Both the position numbers and the translations under genes were made by a program. From Stenotrophomonas humi (GTDB lineage: Bacteria; Pseudomonadota; Gammaproteobacteria; Xanthomonadales; Xanthomonadaceae), in contig NZ_LDJI01000020.1 of the NCBI RefSeq assembly GCF_001431415.1, positions 99,574 to 163,573 of the forward strand: 64,000 bases of DNA, given 5' to 3'. The notes below the pieces were generated by a model. That model saw nothing but the letters and a program-made list of their open reading frames with translations. It was not told the origin of the DNA and searched no databases. Positions 17,258 to 26,121 of this stretch are shown here, piece after piece (position 1 is the stretch's first letter; each line of letters starts with the position of its first letter).

Positions 17258-17542
17258 GCGGGCCATTGAGCAACCACGATGGACCCGGCGAAGCGCGTGC
17301 CGTGGTCCATCCTGGCGGTTGGCCCGAAGGAGTGAGGTTGCTGAGTGATGAGCCGTTGCGATAACAGGGCGCTGTGAGTCGGGTGTCGATGATCATCCCG
17401 GCACGCAACGTGGCTCGATGCCTTCCTTTTCACCTGGGGTTTCCACGTTGCTGCGCACACTGCTCGTTCCGGCAACCGGCTTGAATCCGTGGGTTGCTGT
17501 TTTCCGTGCAACGTTGCGAAATTCTGACAGGAGCAACCCGCC
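17258..17542. other. Intergenic region without a gene
   Basis: 285 bases between the S9 peptidase and the SDR gene. No convincing ORF, repeat or terminator was seen. The last 15 bases hold the SDR ribosome site (CAGGAG). Confidence 0.5.
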
Positions 17543-18319
17543 ATGAATCTTCCGTCGCAGTTCGATCTCAGTGGCAAGGTCGCCATTGTTACCGGGGGTG
17601 GCAATGGCATTGGCCGCGCGTGTTCATTGATGCTGGCCGCTTACGGCGCCGCAGTGGTGATCGCGGACCTGAAGCTGGCCGATGCGCAGAAGGTCGCCAG
17701 CGAGATCACCACGCATGGCGGCCGCGCATTGGCGCTGGAATGCAATGTGCTCAAGGACGAGGACCTGGTGCAGTTGGTGGACCGCGCCGCCGCCGAACTG
17801 GGCGGCGTCCACATCCTGGTCAACAACGCCGGTGGCGGCGGTGCCGGCCGTGAAAGCCCATTCGAGATCACCGTGGAGCAGTTCGAGCGGCCGTTCCAGA
17901 TCAATGTGTTCAGTGCCTGGCGCTTGGCTCAGTTGTGCGCACCGCACATGGCAAAGGCGGGCTACGGTTCGATCATCAACATGTCCTCGATGAGCTCGGT
18001 CAACAAGAGCCCGGCGATCAGCGCCTATGCCGCGTCCAAGGCGGCGATCAACCACATGACCGCGAACCTGGCGCATGACTACGGCCCGCAGAAAATCCGC
18101 ATCAATGCAGTGGGGCCTGGCGCGGTACGCACCGGTGCGCTGGCGACGGTGCTGACCCCGGAGATCGAAGCGCGGATGCTGTCGCATACGCCGATCAAGC
18201 GACTTGGTGAGCCGGATGATATCGCCGGTGCGGTGCTGTACTTCGCCGCGCCGATTTCGAACTGGGTCAGCGGGCAGACCTTGTTCGTCAACGGTGGTGG
18301 CGTACAGACGCTGGATTGA
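17543..18319 (+). CDS. Short-chain dehydrogenase/reductase (classical SDR)
   Basis: This 258-residue protein has the Rossmann TGGGNGIG motif (residues 15-22), NNAG, and the catalytic Ser, Tyr and Lys in MSSMSS and YAASKAAI. The ending SGQTLFVNGGGVQTLD is typical of the FabG/7-alpha-hydroxysteroid dehydrogenase group. AGGAG precedes the ATG. Substrate unknown. It stands alone, convergent with a cytochrome c gene. Confidence 0.92.
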   Translation: MNLPSQFDLSGKVAIVTGGGNGIGRACSLMLAAYGAAVVIADLKLADAQKVASEITTHGGRALALECNVLKDEDLVQLVDRAAAELGGVHILVNNAGGGGAGRESPFEITVEQFERPFQINVFSAWRLAQLCAPHMAKAGYGSIINMSSMSSVNKSPAISAYAASKAAINHMTANLAHDYGPQKIRINAVGPGAVRTGALATVLTPEIEARMLSHTPIKRLGEPDDIAGAVLYFAAPISNWVSGQTLFVNGGGVQTLD

Positions 18320-18349
18320 GGCCGGCGTTGCGGTCAGATGCCGAACGGC

Positions 18350-18751
18350 TCAGTGCTGCTCGGGCAATGTGGACAGGTACTCGATCACCGCCTGGCGTCG
18401 TGCTGGATCAGCGGTGGCATTGACCATCTTGCTGCCGGGCACCTGTCTGGTTGGCGACTTGAGGAAGGCATCCAGCGTCTGCGCATCCCAGGTGATGCCA
18501 CTGGCCTTCATCGCTTCGGAGTAGTGATAGCCCGGCGCGCTCCCGGCCTTGCGTCCGATCACGCCATGCAGATTGGGACCGACGCGGTGGCCGAGATCGG
18601 GGCGGGTGTCGTGGCAGCCGGCGCAGATGGCGAAGGCACGTTCAAGTTCGCGCTGGTGCGGATCGGCACTGGCCGAGTGGTTGAAGGCGTCGCGTTGGCC
18701 GCAGGCGCTCAGTGACAGGCAGATGGCGAGTGCAAGCAGCGGGCGGAACAT
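18350..18751 (-). CDS. Lipoprotein c-type cytochrome
   Basis: This 133-residue protein begins with a lipoprotein signal ending LSLSAC (lipobox LSAC). It carries one haem site CAGCH near residue 45, an axial Met candidate in GSKM, and the class I pattern GPNLHGVIGRKAG. It is a membrane-anchored periplasmic electron carrier. It could take electrons from a periplasmic dehydrogenase, but none is encoded next to it. Confidence 0.9.
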   Translation of the reverse strand: MFRPLLALAICLSLSACGQRDAFNHSASADPHQRELERAFAICAGCHDTRPDLGHRVGPNLHGVIGRKAGSAPGYHYSEAMKASGITWDAQTLDAFLKSPTRQVPGSKMVNATADPARRQAVIEYLSTLPEQH

Positions 18752-18856
18752 TGTTTCCTCAGTGCGACAGCCGCCGCGGTGCTACGGCGGTAGCAATGAT
18801 GGCTGCTGGTGGGACGGAAAGGCAAAGGCAGTAGTGGAAGTGGCGAAGCAGATGCG

Positions 18857-18905
18857 CCCTCATCCGCCCCTTCGGGGCACCTTCTCCCGTGGAACGGGAG
18901 AAGGG
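18857..18905. repeat. Extragenic CTTCTCCCG...CGGGAGAAG element, copy 1
   Basis: CCCTCATCCGCCCC is followed by CCTTCTCCCGT-gga-ACGGGAGAAGG, a palindromic unit. The same unit is found at 30637-30686 and is related to the CCCCTCTCCCG units elsewhere. It lies in a 461-bp gap (18752-19212) with no gene. Confidence 0.7.
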
Positions 18906-19012
18906 ATGCTTTCAAGCATTGCTTGAGCTGCTGGTCCTGCGGCTCCGGGTGCGCTTCGCAAACGGCGACGAAGCCAGCAATGCATGGTGAACAGCAACCA
19001 GCCCGAAGCTAT

Positions 19013-19132
19013 CCCCTCTCCCGTTTACGGGGGCGATGCGGGCTTGCTTGCGAACCATTGGTTCGCAGCCCGTTGAGCACCCTTGCGCTTGCGCAAGGGT
19101 CGGGGCGCGGAGCGGGGGTAGGGGTGAGGGAA
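19013..19132. repeat. Degenerate extragenic repeat with additional hairpins
   Basis: A diverged copy of the CCCCTCTCCCG element is split by an insertion-like segment holding ACCCTTGCGC-TT-GCGCAAGGGT (19079-19100), a perfect 10-bp stem. It ends with GGGGTGAGGG as the other copies do. It lies downstream of the minus-strand lyase gene and may help end that transcript. Confidence 0.55.
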
Positions 19133-19212
19133 GCTCTTTGGCTTTCAGGATCTTTGGCTTTCATACTTTCAAGCTCGTAGCTTCAAAGCCTTCTACGTCC
19201 TCAAGCCTAGTG

Positions 19213-20097
19213 TCACTTCTTCGCAGCGAACGTCTGATCCAGACTCTGCTCGAAGGTGTGATACCCGATCCGCTCATACAGCTCCTCGCGGGTCTGCATG
19301 GTGTCCACCACGTTGCGCTGGTGGCCGTCGCGGCGGATCGCGGTGTACACGTTCTCGGCCGCCTTGTTCATCGCGCGGAACGCCGACAGCGGATAGATGC
19401 ACATCGACACGCCCACCGACGCCAGCTCCTCGGTGGAGAACAGCGGGGTCTGGCCGAACTCGGTGAGGTTGGCCAGCAGTGGCACCTTCACTGCTTCGCT
19501 GAAGCGCTTGTAGGTTTCCAGGTCATACGAGGCCTCGGCAAAGATACCGTCGGCGCCGGCTTCCACGCAGGCGATGGCACGCTCGATGGCGGCATCCACG
19601 CCTTGCACTGCGATCGCATCGGTACGAGCGATGAGGAAGAAATCCGGATCGGTCTTGCCATCGGCCGCCGCCTTGACGCGGTCGGTCATCTCGCCCAGTG
19701 ACACGATTTCCTTGTTCGGGCGATGACCACAACGCTTGGCGCCGACCTGGTCCTCGATGTGGCAGGCCGCCGCGCCGGCCTTGATCAGTGACTTCACCGT
19801 GCGCGCGATGTTGAACGCGCTCGGACCAAAGCCGGTGTCGATGTCCGACAGCAGCGGCAGGTCGCAGACGTCGGTGATGCGGCGGATATCGGTGAGCACG
19901 TCGTCCATGGTCAGGATGCCCAGGTCCGGCAGACCCAGCGAACCTGCGGCGACGCCGCCGCCGGACAGGTAGACCGCACGGAAGCCCGCACGCTTGGCCA
20001 GCAACGCATGGTTGGCGTTGATGGCGCCGGGAATCTGCAGCGGACGCTCTTCCTGCAACGCCGCGCGGAAGCGGGCGCCTGGACTGACAATGCTCAT
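19213..20097 (-). CDS. PrpB-like lyase (2-methylisocitrate / 2,3-dimethylmalate lyase type)
   Basis: From the ATG at 20097 (preceded by CAGGAG) the 294-residue protein is strikingly like Prp[38 protein letters not shown], the metal Asp pair in SDIDTGFG, and the catalytic loop KRCGHRP (Cys123). The family splits 2-hydroxy-2-methyl-3-substituted succinates into pyruvate and a carboxylate. Small differences from PrpB (SDID for VDAD, FAEA for FPEA) leave room for another substrate. No prpC citrate synthase is nearby. It is the last gene of the minus operon with the imidase-like genes, suggesting it cleaves a substituted malate made from an imide. Confidence 0.9.
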   Translation of the reverse strand: MSIVSPGARFRAALQEERPLQIPGAINANHALLAKRAGFRAVYLSGGGVAAGSLGLPDLGILTMDDVLTDIRRITDVCDLPLLSDIDTGFGPSAFNIARTVKSLIKAGAAACHIEDQVGAKRCGHRPNKEIVSLGEMTDRVKAAADGKTDPDFFLIARTDAIAVQGVDAAIERAIACVEAGADGIFAEASYDLETYKRFSEAVKVPLLANLTEFGQTPLFSTEELASVGVSMCIYPLSAFRAMNKAAENVYTAIRRDGHQRNVVDTMQTREELYERIGYHTFEQSLDQTFAAKK

Positions 20098-20125
20098 CGA
20101 AACTCCTGTGGTTGGATGGCGATGC

Positions 20126-21805
20126 TTACATCGCCGGGTAGTTCGGTCCGCCGCCACCCTGCGGGGTTACCCACACGATGTTCTGGGTCGGGTCCTTGAT
20201 GTCGCAGGTTTTGCAGTGCACGCAGTTCTGCGCGTTGATCTGCAGGCGCGTGTCGGCACCTTCGCCGACAAATTCGTACACACCGGCCGGGCAGTAACGC
20301 GCTTCCGGGCCGCCGTAGGTGGCCAGGTTCACGCTCACCGGGATGCTCGGATCCTTCAGCGTCAGATGGCTGGGCTGGTCTTCTTCGTGATTGGTCGAAG
20401 ACAGGAACACCGAGCTCAGGCGGTCGAAGGTCAACACGTTGTCCGGCTTCGGGTAGTTGATCTTCGGCTGCGTGGCGGCAGGCTCCAGGCACTCGTGGTC
20501 GGCCTTGGTGCGGTGGATGGTCCACGGCGCGGTACGGAAGCCCAGCATCGGCAGCACCAGCTGTTCGATACCGGTCATCAGCGTGGCCACGGTGCGGCCC
20601 TTCTTGAACCACTGCTTGAAGTTCTTGGCCTGCATCAGCTCGGCCTTCAGCCAGCTGTTCTCGAATGCTTCCGGGTAGGCGCTCAGTTCATCGCGCGAAC
20701 GGCCGGCGACCAGCGCGTCGAACGCGGCCTCGGCGGCGAGCATGCCGGTCTTGATCGCGGCGTGGCTGCCCTTGATGCGGCTGACGTTGAGGTAGCCGGC
20801 CTCGCAGCCGACCAGCGCGCCACCCGGGAACACCGTCTTGGGCAGCGACAGGATGCCGCCGGCGGTGATCGCGCGCGCACCGTAGGCGATGCGCTTGCCG
20901 CCTTCCAGGTGCTTGCGGATCGCCGGGTGGGTCTTGAAGCGCTGGAACTCCTCGAACGGGCTCAGCCACGGGTTCTTGTAGTCCAGGCCGACCACGTAAC
21001 CGATCGAGACCTTGCCGCCCTCGGCGTGATACAGGAACGCACCGCCGTAGGTGTCGTTGTCCAGCGGCCAACCAGCGGCGTGCACCACCAAGCCCGGCTC
21101 GTGCTTGGCCGGATCGATCTGCCACAGCTCCTTGATGCCGATGCCGTAGGCCTGCGGGTCCTTGCCGGCGTCGAGCTTGAACTTGCTGATCAGCTGGCGG
21201 CCCAGATGGCCACGCGAGCCTTCGGCGAACACGGTGTACTTGGCATGCAGTTCCATGCCGCGTTCGAAGTTCGGGCCGGGCGTGCCGTCCTTGTGGATGC
21301 CCATGTCGCCGGTGGCCACACCCATCACCGCGCCGGTGTCGTCGTACAGCACTTCGGCGGCGGCAAAGCCCGGGAAGATGGCCACTTCCAGCGCTTCGGC
21401 CTGCTGCGCCAGCCAGCGGCTGACTTCACCCAGGCTGATGATGTAGCTGCCTTCGTTGTGGAAGCACTTGGGCAGCAGCGCGTTGGGCGTGGTCTTGGCG
21501 CCGGTTTCATTGAGGAACAGGAATTCGTCGCGGGTGACGGCCTGCTTCAGCGGCGCACCGCGCTCGGCCCAGTCCGGGAACAGTTCGGTGAGCGCGCGCG
21601 GATCCATGACCGCACCGGAGAGGATGTGCGCGCCCGGCTCGGAGCCTTTCTCCAGTACGCAGACCGACAGCTCCTGCCCTTTCTCCACGGCCAGCTGGCG
21701 CAGACGGATGGCGGTGGCCAGGCCGGCGGGGCCGGCGCCAACGATGACGACGTCGAACTCCATCGCTTCGCGCGGCGGCAGTGCGGAGGTGGCTTCAATG
21801 TTCAT
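20126..21805 (-). CDS. Electron-transfer flavoprotein-ubiquinone oxidoreductase
   Basis: This 559-residue protein has an FAD-binding [17 protein letters not shown] near residue 20 and a C-terminal [4Fe-4S] domain (CPAGVYEF... [12 protein letters not shown]). It passes electrons from ETF, reduced by acyl-CoA dehydrogenases, to ubiquinone at the inner membrane. The ATG at 21805 is used; MEFDVVI 14 codons in is an alternative. It lies between the PuuE-like genes (61-bp gap) and the PrpB-like lyase (28-bp gap), apparently in one operon. This would connect the acyl-CoA dehydrogenase of the opposite operon to respiration. Confidence 0.95.
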   Translation of the reverse strand: MNIEATSALPPREAMEFDVVIVGAGPAGLATAIRLRQLAVEKGQELSVCVLEKGSEPGAHILSGAVMDPRALTELFPDWAERGAPLKQAVTRDEFLFLNETGAKTTPNALLPKCFHNEGSYIISLGEVSRWLAQQAEALEVAIFPGFAAAEVLYDDTGAVMGVATGDMGIHKDGTPGPNFERGMELHAKYTVFAEGSRGHLGRQLISKFKLDAGKDPQAYGIGIKELWQIDPAKHEPGLVVHAAGWPLDNDTYGGAFLYHAEGGKVSIGYVVGLDYKNPWLSPFEEFQRFKTHPAIRKHLEGGKRIAYGARAITAGGILSLPKTVFPGGALVGCEAGYLNVSRIKGSHAAIKTGMLAAEAAFDALVAGRSRDELSAYPEAFENSWLKAELMQAKNFKQWFKKGRTVATLMTGIEQLVLPMLGFRTAPWTIHRTKADHECLEPAATQPKINYPKPDNVLTFDRLSSVFLSSTNHEEDQPSHLTLKDPSIPVSVNLATYGGPEARYCPAGVYEFVGEGADTRLQINAQNCVHCKTCDIKDPTQNIVWVTPQGGGGPNYPAM

Positions 21806-21866
21806 GCAGGGGCTCTTGGGTAAAGGCCGGCGCGATAGGCGACGACGGTTGCCTGGAACCGCCGCC

Positions 21867-22787
21867 TCAACATGAGGCGGCGATGATCTCCGAAGGTGCA
21901 GCGTTCCAGATCAGCCCCGCGCGGTCGGCCAGATGGGCGAACACACGTTCCAGGTGCTTGATGCGGTGCGGCTGGCCCATCACCCACGGGTGGATGTTGA
22001 GCGCGAGCAGGCGACCCTGTCCGGTGTGCTGCGCTTCCTCGATCAGGAATTCGCAGGCATCGATCATCTGGTCCGCATACTCGGCCTCGGCATGCAGATT
22101 TTCGCCGACCACGAAGCGATCTTCCAATTCCAGTGACAGCGGCAGTGCCGTCATCGGGCCGTGCGCGGTCTGGAACGGGTAGGGCAGCTCGTCGTTGACC
22201 CAGTCGGCAAACCACTCAAGACCCATCTGCCGCAGCAGTTCCGGGGTGTTTTCCGATTGCGAACGGGCCGGCGACAGCCAGCCCCGCAGGGGTGCATCGG
22301 CGTACGGGGCCAGGGCGGCCAAAGTGCGCCGGATGTATTCAGCTTCGCGTTCTGGCGCCAAACCACCGTAGTGCACGCTGTCCATGTTCCAGCCGTGCGC
22401 CACCAGCTCGGCGCTGCGCGCCTGGAGCCGGCGTAGCAGCGCTGGGTAGCGCTCGGCCAGTTCGCCGTTGACCGCGGTGCTGGCGCGCAGACCGTACGTT
22501 TCCAGCGCATCCAGTACGCGGAACACGCCCACCCGGTTGCCGTAATCGCGCAGGGTGTAATGGCGCAGGTCCGGATAGGGCATGACCATCGAACCGTGCG
22601 GCTTGAAGCCTTCACCGGCGGGATTGAGCGGGAAGTGTTCCAGCGTCAGGTTGATCCACAGCGCCAGCGGCTTGTCGCCGGGCCAGCGCACGGCCGGGCG
22701 CTGCGCCAGCATCGACCACGCATAGCGCTCATGGTCCATGCCGTGGCGCAGCTGCGGGTACTCCAGGAAGCTGCGATCCAGGCTCAT
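21867..22787 (-). CDS. Polysaccharide-deacetylase-fold hydrolase A (PuuE/imidase-like)
   Basis: This 306-residue protein starts at ATG 22787, overlapping the previous stop by 4 bp. It has the fold landmarks of the NodB-like family, with LRDYGNRVGVFRVLDAL, ELVAHGWNMDS and GWLSPARSQSENT. The first NodB motif (TFDDG) is absent, as in PuuE allantoinase and cyclic-imide hydrolases rather than sugar deacetylases. These enzymes open five- or six-membered cyclic amides. It is divergent from hydrolase B at the active-site motifs (HGWNMDS versus HGIYNTR), so a different substrate or step is likely. Confidence 0.82.
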   Translation of the reverse strand: MSLDRSFLEYPQLRHGMDHERYAWSMLAQRPAVRWPGDKPLALWINLTLEHFPLNPAGEGFKPHGSMVMPYPDLRHYTLRDYGNRVGVFRVLDALETYGLRASTAVNGELAERYPALLRRLQARSAELVAHGWNMDSVHYGGLAPEREAEYIRRTLAALAPYADAPLRGWLSPARSQSENTPELLRQMGLEWFADWVNDELPYPFQTAHGPMTALPLSLELEDRFVVGENLHAEAEYADQMIDACEFLIEEAQHTGQGRLLALNIHPWVMGQPHRIKHLERVFAHLADRAGLIWNAAPSEIIAASC

Positions 22788-23719
22788 GCCGCGTCCTCCG
22801 CGTTGACGGCGGCCATCGAGGCCAAAGCATCGTCGTAATGGTGGTCGAGGTAATGCTGGGCGATCTCGCGGCCGGTGGCCTTCCACACCTTGTCGTGGCT
22901 GCAGATGTAATCCATCGCGTCCTGGAACGCGGCCAGACGATGTGGGTGGCTGACCTGGTAGGCGTGCAGCGGTACGCACATCACCGTGCCGGAGTGCTCG
23001 CCCTCGGCATACAGACGGTCGAAGGCGTCCTTGATCATCTGACCGTAGCGGCGCGGTTCGATCTTGTTGGTGACGTAGACGATGGTGTCGTTGAGTTCCA
23101 GCGAGTACGGCACCGACACGAAACGGGTGCCCGAGCGGGTCTTCACCGGGGTGGGCTGGTCATCGTGGAACAGGTCGCAGGTGTACAGGCCGCCGGCTTC
23201 GGCGAACAGATCAATGGTGGAATCCGAATGCGACAACGCTGGTGCCAGATAGCCATCGCAATGCTGGCCGGTGTGCTCGGCGATCAGCCCCATCGAGTGC
23301 GCGATCATCTCCCGCTCCTGCGCCTCGTCCATGCCGTAGGTGTAGCGGGTGTTGTAGATACCGTGGCTGAAGAATTCCCAGTCGCGCTCGGCCGCCATCT
23401 GGATCACTTCCGGATGGTGCTTGAGCATGGCGGTGGACAGCGACACCGAGCCGCGCAGGCCGTACTGGTCCATCACCCGCATCATCCGCTGGTGGCCGAC
23501 ACGGTTGCCGTAATCGCGGGTGCCGTAGCTCTGGATGTCCGGCAACGGGCGCGGCCACGGCTTGCGCTGCGGATTGGCCGGCGGTGCGTATTCGTAGAAC
23601 TCGATGTTGGGCGCGATCCACAACGCCACGCGGGCGCCGCCCGGCCAGCTTATCTTCGGCCGGCTGTCATAGGGCCAGTAGTCGAACAGGCCCGGGTCGG
23701 ATTTGCTCGCCGTGCTCAT
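22784..23719 (-). CDS. Polysaccharide-deacetylase-fold hydrolase B (PuuE/imidase-like)
   Basis: The start ATG at 23719 overlaps the amidohydrolase stop by 4 bp; the product is 311 residues. It shows DYGNRVGHQRMMRVMDQYGLRG, FFSHGIYNTRYTYGMDEAQE and GYLAPALSHSDST, with a His-rich C-terminus (PLHAYQVSHPHRL). Like hydrolase A it lacks the metal Asp-Asp motif of polysaccharide deacetylases. The tight coupling amidohydrolase-B-A suggests sequential C-N bond hydrolysis: ring opening, then release of ammonia. A role in cell-wall modification is unlikely, as there is no signal peptide. Confidence 0.84.
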   Translation of the reverse strand: MSTASKSDPGLFDYWPYDSRPKISWPGGARVALWIAPNIEFYEYAPPANPQRKPWPRPLPDIQSYGTRDYGNRVGHQRMMRVMDQYGLRGSVSLSTAMLKHHPEVIQMAAERDWEFFSHGIYNTRYTYGMDEAQEREMIAHSMGLIAEHTGQHCDGYLAPALSHSDSTIDLFAEAGGLYTCDLFHDDQPTPVKTRSGTRFVSVPYSLELNDTIVYVTNKIEPRRYGQMIKDAFDRLYAEGEHSGTVMCVPLHAYQVSHPHRLAAFQDAMDYICSHDKVWKATGREIAQHYLDHHYDDALASMAAVNAEDAA

Positions 23720-24390
23720 GCGCGCAACGCCTGCAACTGCGCGGCCACGTGTTCCACCGATTCCACGTCGCCGTACTTGAGCATGATGTCGCTGAGGTTG
23801 GCGAAGTGCGGGATCTCGTGCTTGTCGGCCACGCACTCCTCCGGAACGATGCTGCGGTAGCCGCGCGACAGGCTGTCGATCACGCAGGCGCGGATGCAGC
23901 CGGAGGTGGAACCGCCGGTGATGATCAGGGTGTCGATCTTGTGGAAGGTCAGCAGCGACCACAGGTTGGTTTCGAAGAACGGGCTGGCCATGCGCTTGTG
24001 CATGACGATGTCGCCGGGCTGCACGTCGGCACGCGGGTCGAACTGCGCCCGCTCGGAGCCGTGCTTGATGTTCTGCAGCGAATCCGGGGTGTTGGTGCGG
24101 GTGCCCCAGGTGCCGGCGTCCTCGCCCGATTCCAGATAGGCCACATACGTCCACACCACCGGCAGGCCCAGCGCACGTACCTGCGCCGACAGCGCATTGA
24201 TGTGCTCGATCTGGCGCGGATTGGTTTCATAGGCGGTCTTGAACGCGGCCAAGTCGGTGTAGGCGCGCTGCACGTCGATGTTGACGATGGCCGGGCGTGC
24301 GCCGAAGCCGAACTTGGCGCGGTTGGGATTTGCCTTGACCTGCTCCCAGTACTGGCGGGCGGTGAGGCTGGACGTTTCCATCACGGGCAT
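23716..24390 (-). CDS. Isochorismatase-fold amidohydrolase (N-carbamoylsarcosine/maleamate amidase group)
   Basis: This 224-residue protein has the complete family triad: Asp39 (VNIDVQRAY), Lys132 (VMHKRM) and Cys165 (TSGCIRAC), with the cis-peptide GGSTSGC segment. It is therefore expected to be an active cysteine amidase. Members include N-carbamoylsarcosine amidase, ureidoacrylate amidase and maleamate amidase (NicF). Start chosen at 24390 (GGAGAGACCCC before it); a second ATG lies three codons on. It sits between the MFS carrier and hydrolase B. It would deaminate the half-amide produced by ring opening. Confidence 0.9.
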   Translation of the reverse strand: MPVMETSSLTARQYWEQVKANPNRAKFGFGARPAIVNIDVQRAYTDLAAFKTAYETNPRQIEHINALSAQVRALGLPVVWTYVAYLESGEDAGTWGTRTNTPDSLQNIKHGSERAQFDPRADVQPGDIVMHKRMASPFFETNLWSLLTFHKIDTLIITGGSTSGCIRACVIDSLSRGYRSIVPEECVADKHEIPHFANLSDIMLKYGDVESVEHVAAQLQALRA

Positions 24391-24418
24391 GGGGTCTCTC
24401 CGTTGCGTCGATGCGGGA

Positions 24419-25651
24419 TCAGGGCTTGGCCAGGCGCGCGCGTTCGTCGCGCACCAGCGTGGCGGCCAGCAGCGCAAGCACGATCAGCACGCAGATCAGG
24501 CTGAAGGCGATGTGGTAGCTCTTGGTCACGTCGAAAATCTTGGCGGTCACCCAGATGCCCAACCCGGCCGTGGTGGCATCGAGCAGGGTGATGGTGCCGA
24601 GGATCTTGCCGGCCGCGCTCAGCCCGAAGGCATTGACCGCCAGCAGCTGGATCATCGTGTACAACCCGCCCCAGCCCAGCCCAAACAGCGCCAGCGAGTA
24701 CCAGATCAGGTCGGCGCGCATCGTCGCCAGGATCACCGCACCGGCAGCCATGATCGCCAGATTGAGCAGGAACACACGCTTGGCCGGCAGCACATCGGCC
24801 AGGAAGCCGAACAGGAACTTGCCGACCATCGCCAGGCCGAACATCAGGCCCAGCGCGTTGCCGGCCTTGGCCGGTTCAAAGCCGAGGTCGCGCATGTGCA
24901 GGAACAGGTTGGCCGACACCGCCATGATCGAGAAGAACGTGGTCATCGCCACGAATGCCAGCACCCAGAAGGTGCGGGTGCGCATCGCCTGCGCGTAGCC
25001 AAGGTCGGCCAGCTGCGTGGTGACCGGCTTGCCACTGATCGCGTCGGCGGCAGCTTTGTCCGCGCCCCACGGCTGGATGCCGCCCGGGCGCGGGCTGCGC
25101 GCGAACAGGAACGCAATGACCAGGAACGCGATCGGCACGGCGGTTTCCCAGAGGAAAGCCGCGCGCCAGTCCATGCTCTGCATCAGGTGCACGCCGAGCT
25201 TGGGGAACACCATGCCACCCAGGCTGGTGCCGACCAGGGCGATGCCGATGGCGGTACCGCGATGGGTGACGAACCACTGCGAGACGAAGATCACCGCCAC
25301 GTTGAGTCCGGCGGCGACCAGCACGGCGGCGAAGCCGACGTGGATCCAGTACAGGTGTGCCAGCGAATGCACGTGTGCATAGGCGAAGTACAGCGCCGCC
25401 AGCAGCGCCAGGCCGCCCAGGATCAGTTTGCGCGGGCCGACCCGATCAATCAGCGCGCCCATGAACGGCGACATCCAGCCGGCCAGCACCAGGGTGATCA
25501 GGTCGCGCAGCTTGAGTTCGCTGCGGGTCCAGCCGAACTCCTTGAGCAGAGATTCGTCGAACGCAGTCAGGCCGGTAATGGTCAGGCCGTTGGAGACCAG
25601 CAACACCAGCATCCCCATTACCGCCATCAGCCACGGGTAGTAACGCTTCAT
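24419..25651 (-). CDS. MFS transporter (monocarboxylate/oxalate-formate antiporter-like)
   Basis: This 410-residue protein has about twelve hydrophobic helices, starting with YPWLMAVMGMLVLLVSNGLTITGL and ending with a long C-terminal helix pair. The GWMSPFMGALIDRVGPRKLI motif after helix 2 is the MFS A-motif region. The overall style is that of MCT/OFA carboxylate carriers. It is the first gene of the minus operon, 28 bp before the amidohydrolase, and its promoter contains the 22-bp palindrome at 25743-25764. It probably moves the pathway substrate or an acid product across the inner membrane. Confidence 0.88.
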   Translation of the reverse strand: MKRYYPWLMAVMGMLVLLVSNGLTITGLTAFDESLLKEFGWTRSELKLRDLITLVLAGWMSPFMGALIDRVGPRKLILGGLALLAALYFAYAHVHSLAHLYWIHVGFAAVLVAAGLNVAVIFVSQWFVTHRGTAIGIALVGTSLGGMVFPKLGVHLMQSMDWRAAFLWETAVPIAFLVIAFLFARSPRPGGIQPWGADKAAADAISGKPVTTQLADLGYAQAMRTRTFWVLAFVAMTTFFSIMAVSANLFLHMRDLGFEPAKAGNALGLMFGLAMVGKFLFGFLADVLPAKRVFLLNLAIMAAGAVILATMRADLIWYSLALFGLGWGGLYTMIQLLAVNAFGLSAAGKILGTITLLDATTAGLGIWVTAKIFDVTKSYHIAFSLICVLIVLALLAATLVRDERARLAKP

Positions 25652-25742
25652 CCAGGCACCTCAATCGATTGGGTTATGGCAAGTAGATACGCCGGTGGGG
25701 GAATTCCGCCGCCGGCGTTGACCGGGGGCGAATGGCATGCCT

Positions 25743-25764
25743 ACACTTTGTCCGGACAAAGTGT
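25743..25764. promoter_or_regulatory. 22-bp perfect palindrome (TGTCCGGACA copy 2) between divergent operons
   Basis: ACACTTTGTCC is followed immediately by its exact reverse complement. It lies 91 bp before the MFS start and 28 bp before the HapK-like start, so one protein bound here could control both operons. The core is identical to copies at 10153 and 52929. Confidence 0.85.
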
Positions 25765-25792
25765 GCCACAGTCTTTTACCCGGGAGGAAGCC

Positions 25793-26101
25793 ATGCAAAC
25801 CGTAATCGTCCTGTTCAACCTCAAGCCGGGTGTCAGCCGCGAGGAATACGAGGCCTGGGCGCGTGCCAGCGACCTGCCGGTGGTCAACGCGCTGCCGTCG
25901 GTGGACCGGTTCGAGGTGCTCAAGTCCAGCGGCCTGCTGATCGGTGAAGGCAAGCCGCCGTATGACTACATCGAGATCATGCGCATTCCGGACATGGCAG
26001 CGTTCGGCAAGGATCTGTCCGACCCGGCCGTGCAGGCGGGGGCAGCGCAGTTCCAGCAGTACGCGGACAATCCGTTGTTCATCCTCACCAGCGCGCTGTA
26101 A
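25793..26101 (+). CDS. HapK/RedY-like small protein
   Basis: This 102-residue protein follows a strong ribosome site (GGGAGGAAG). The sequence TVIVLFNLKPGVSREEYEAWA and the ending DNPLFILTSAL fit the small dimeric alpha/beta-barrel family named after HapK and RedY, which accompany prodiginine (tripyrrole) biosynthesis genes. The biochemical role of the family is uncertain. It leads the plus-strand operon and its start lies 28 bp after the palindrome. The family call is from memory of short motifs and is moderate. Confidence 0.6.
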   Translation: MQTVIVLFNLKPGVSREEYEAWARASDLPVVNALPSVDRFEVLKSSGLLIGEGKPPYDYIEIMRIPDMAAFGKDLSDPAVQAGAAQFQQYADNPLFILTSAL

Positions 26102-26121
26102 GCGCACAAGGAACTTTGGTC

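Noticed and set aside
19994..21823. 609-codon plus-strand open frame opposite ETF-QO
   Set aside because: Antisense shadow of a clearly identified ETF-QO gene. No ribosome site and no family motifs.
24278..26101. Very long plus-strand open frame (607 codons) opposite the MFS and amidohydrolase genes
   Set aside because: Its translation is His/Gln/Arg-rich and low complexity, the usual antisense shadow of GC-rich genes. Only its last 102 codons, after a strong ribosome site at 25793, are a real gene.
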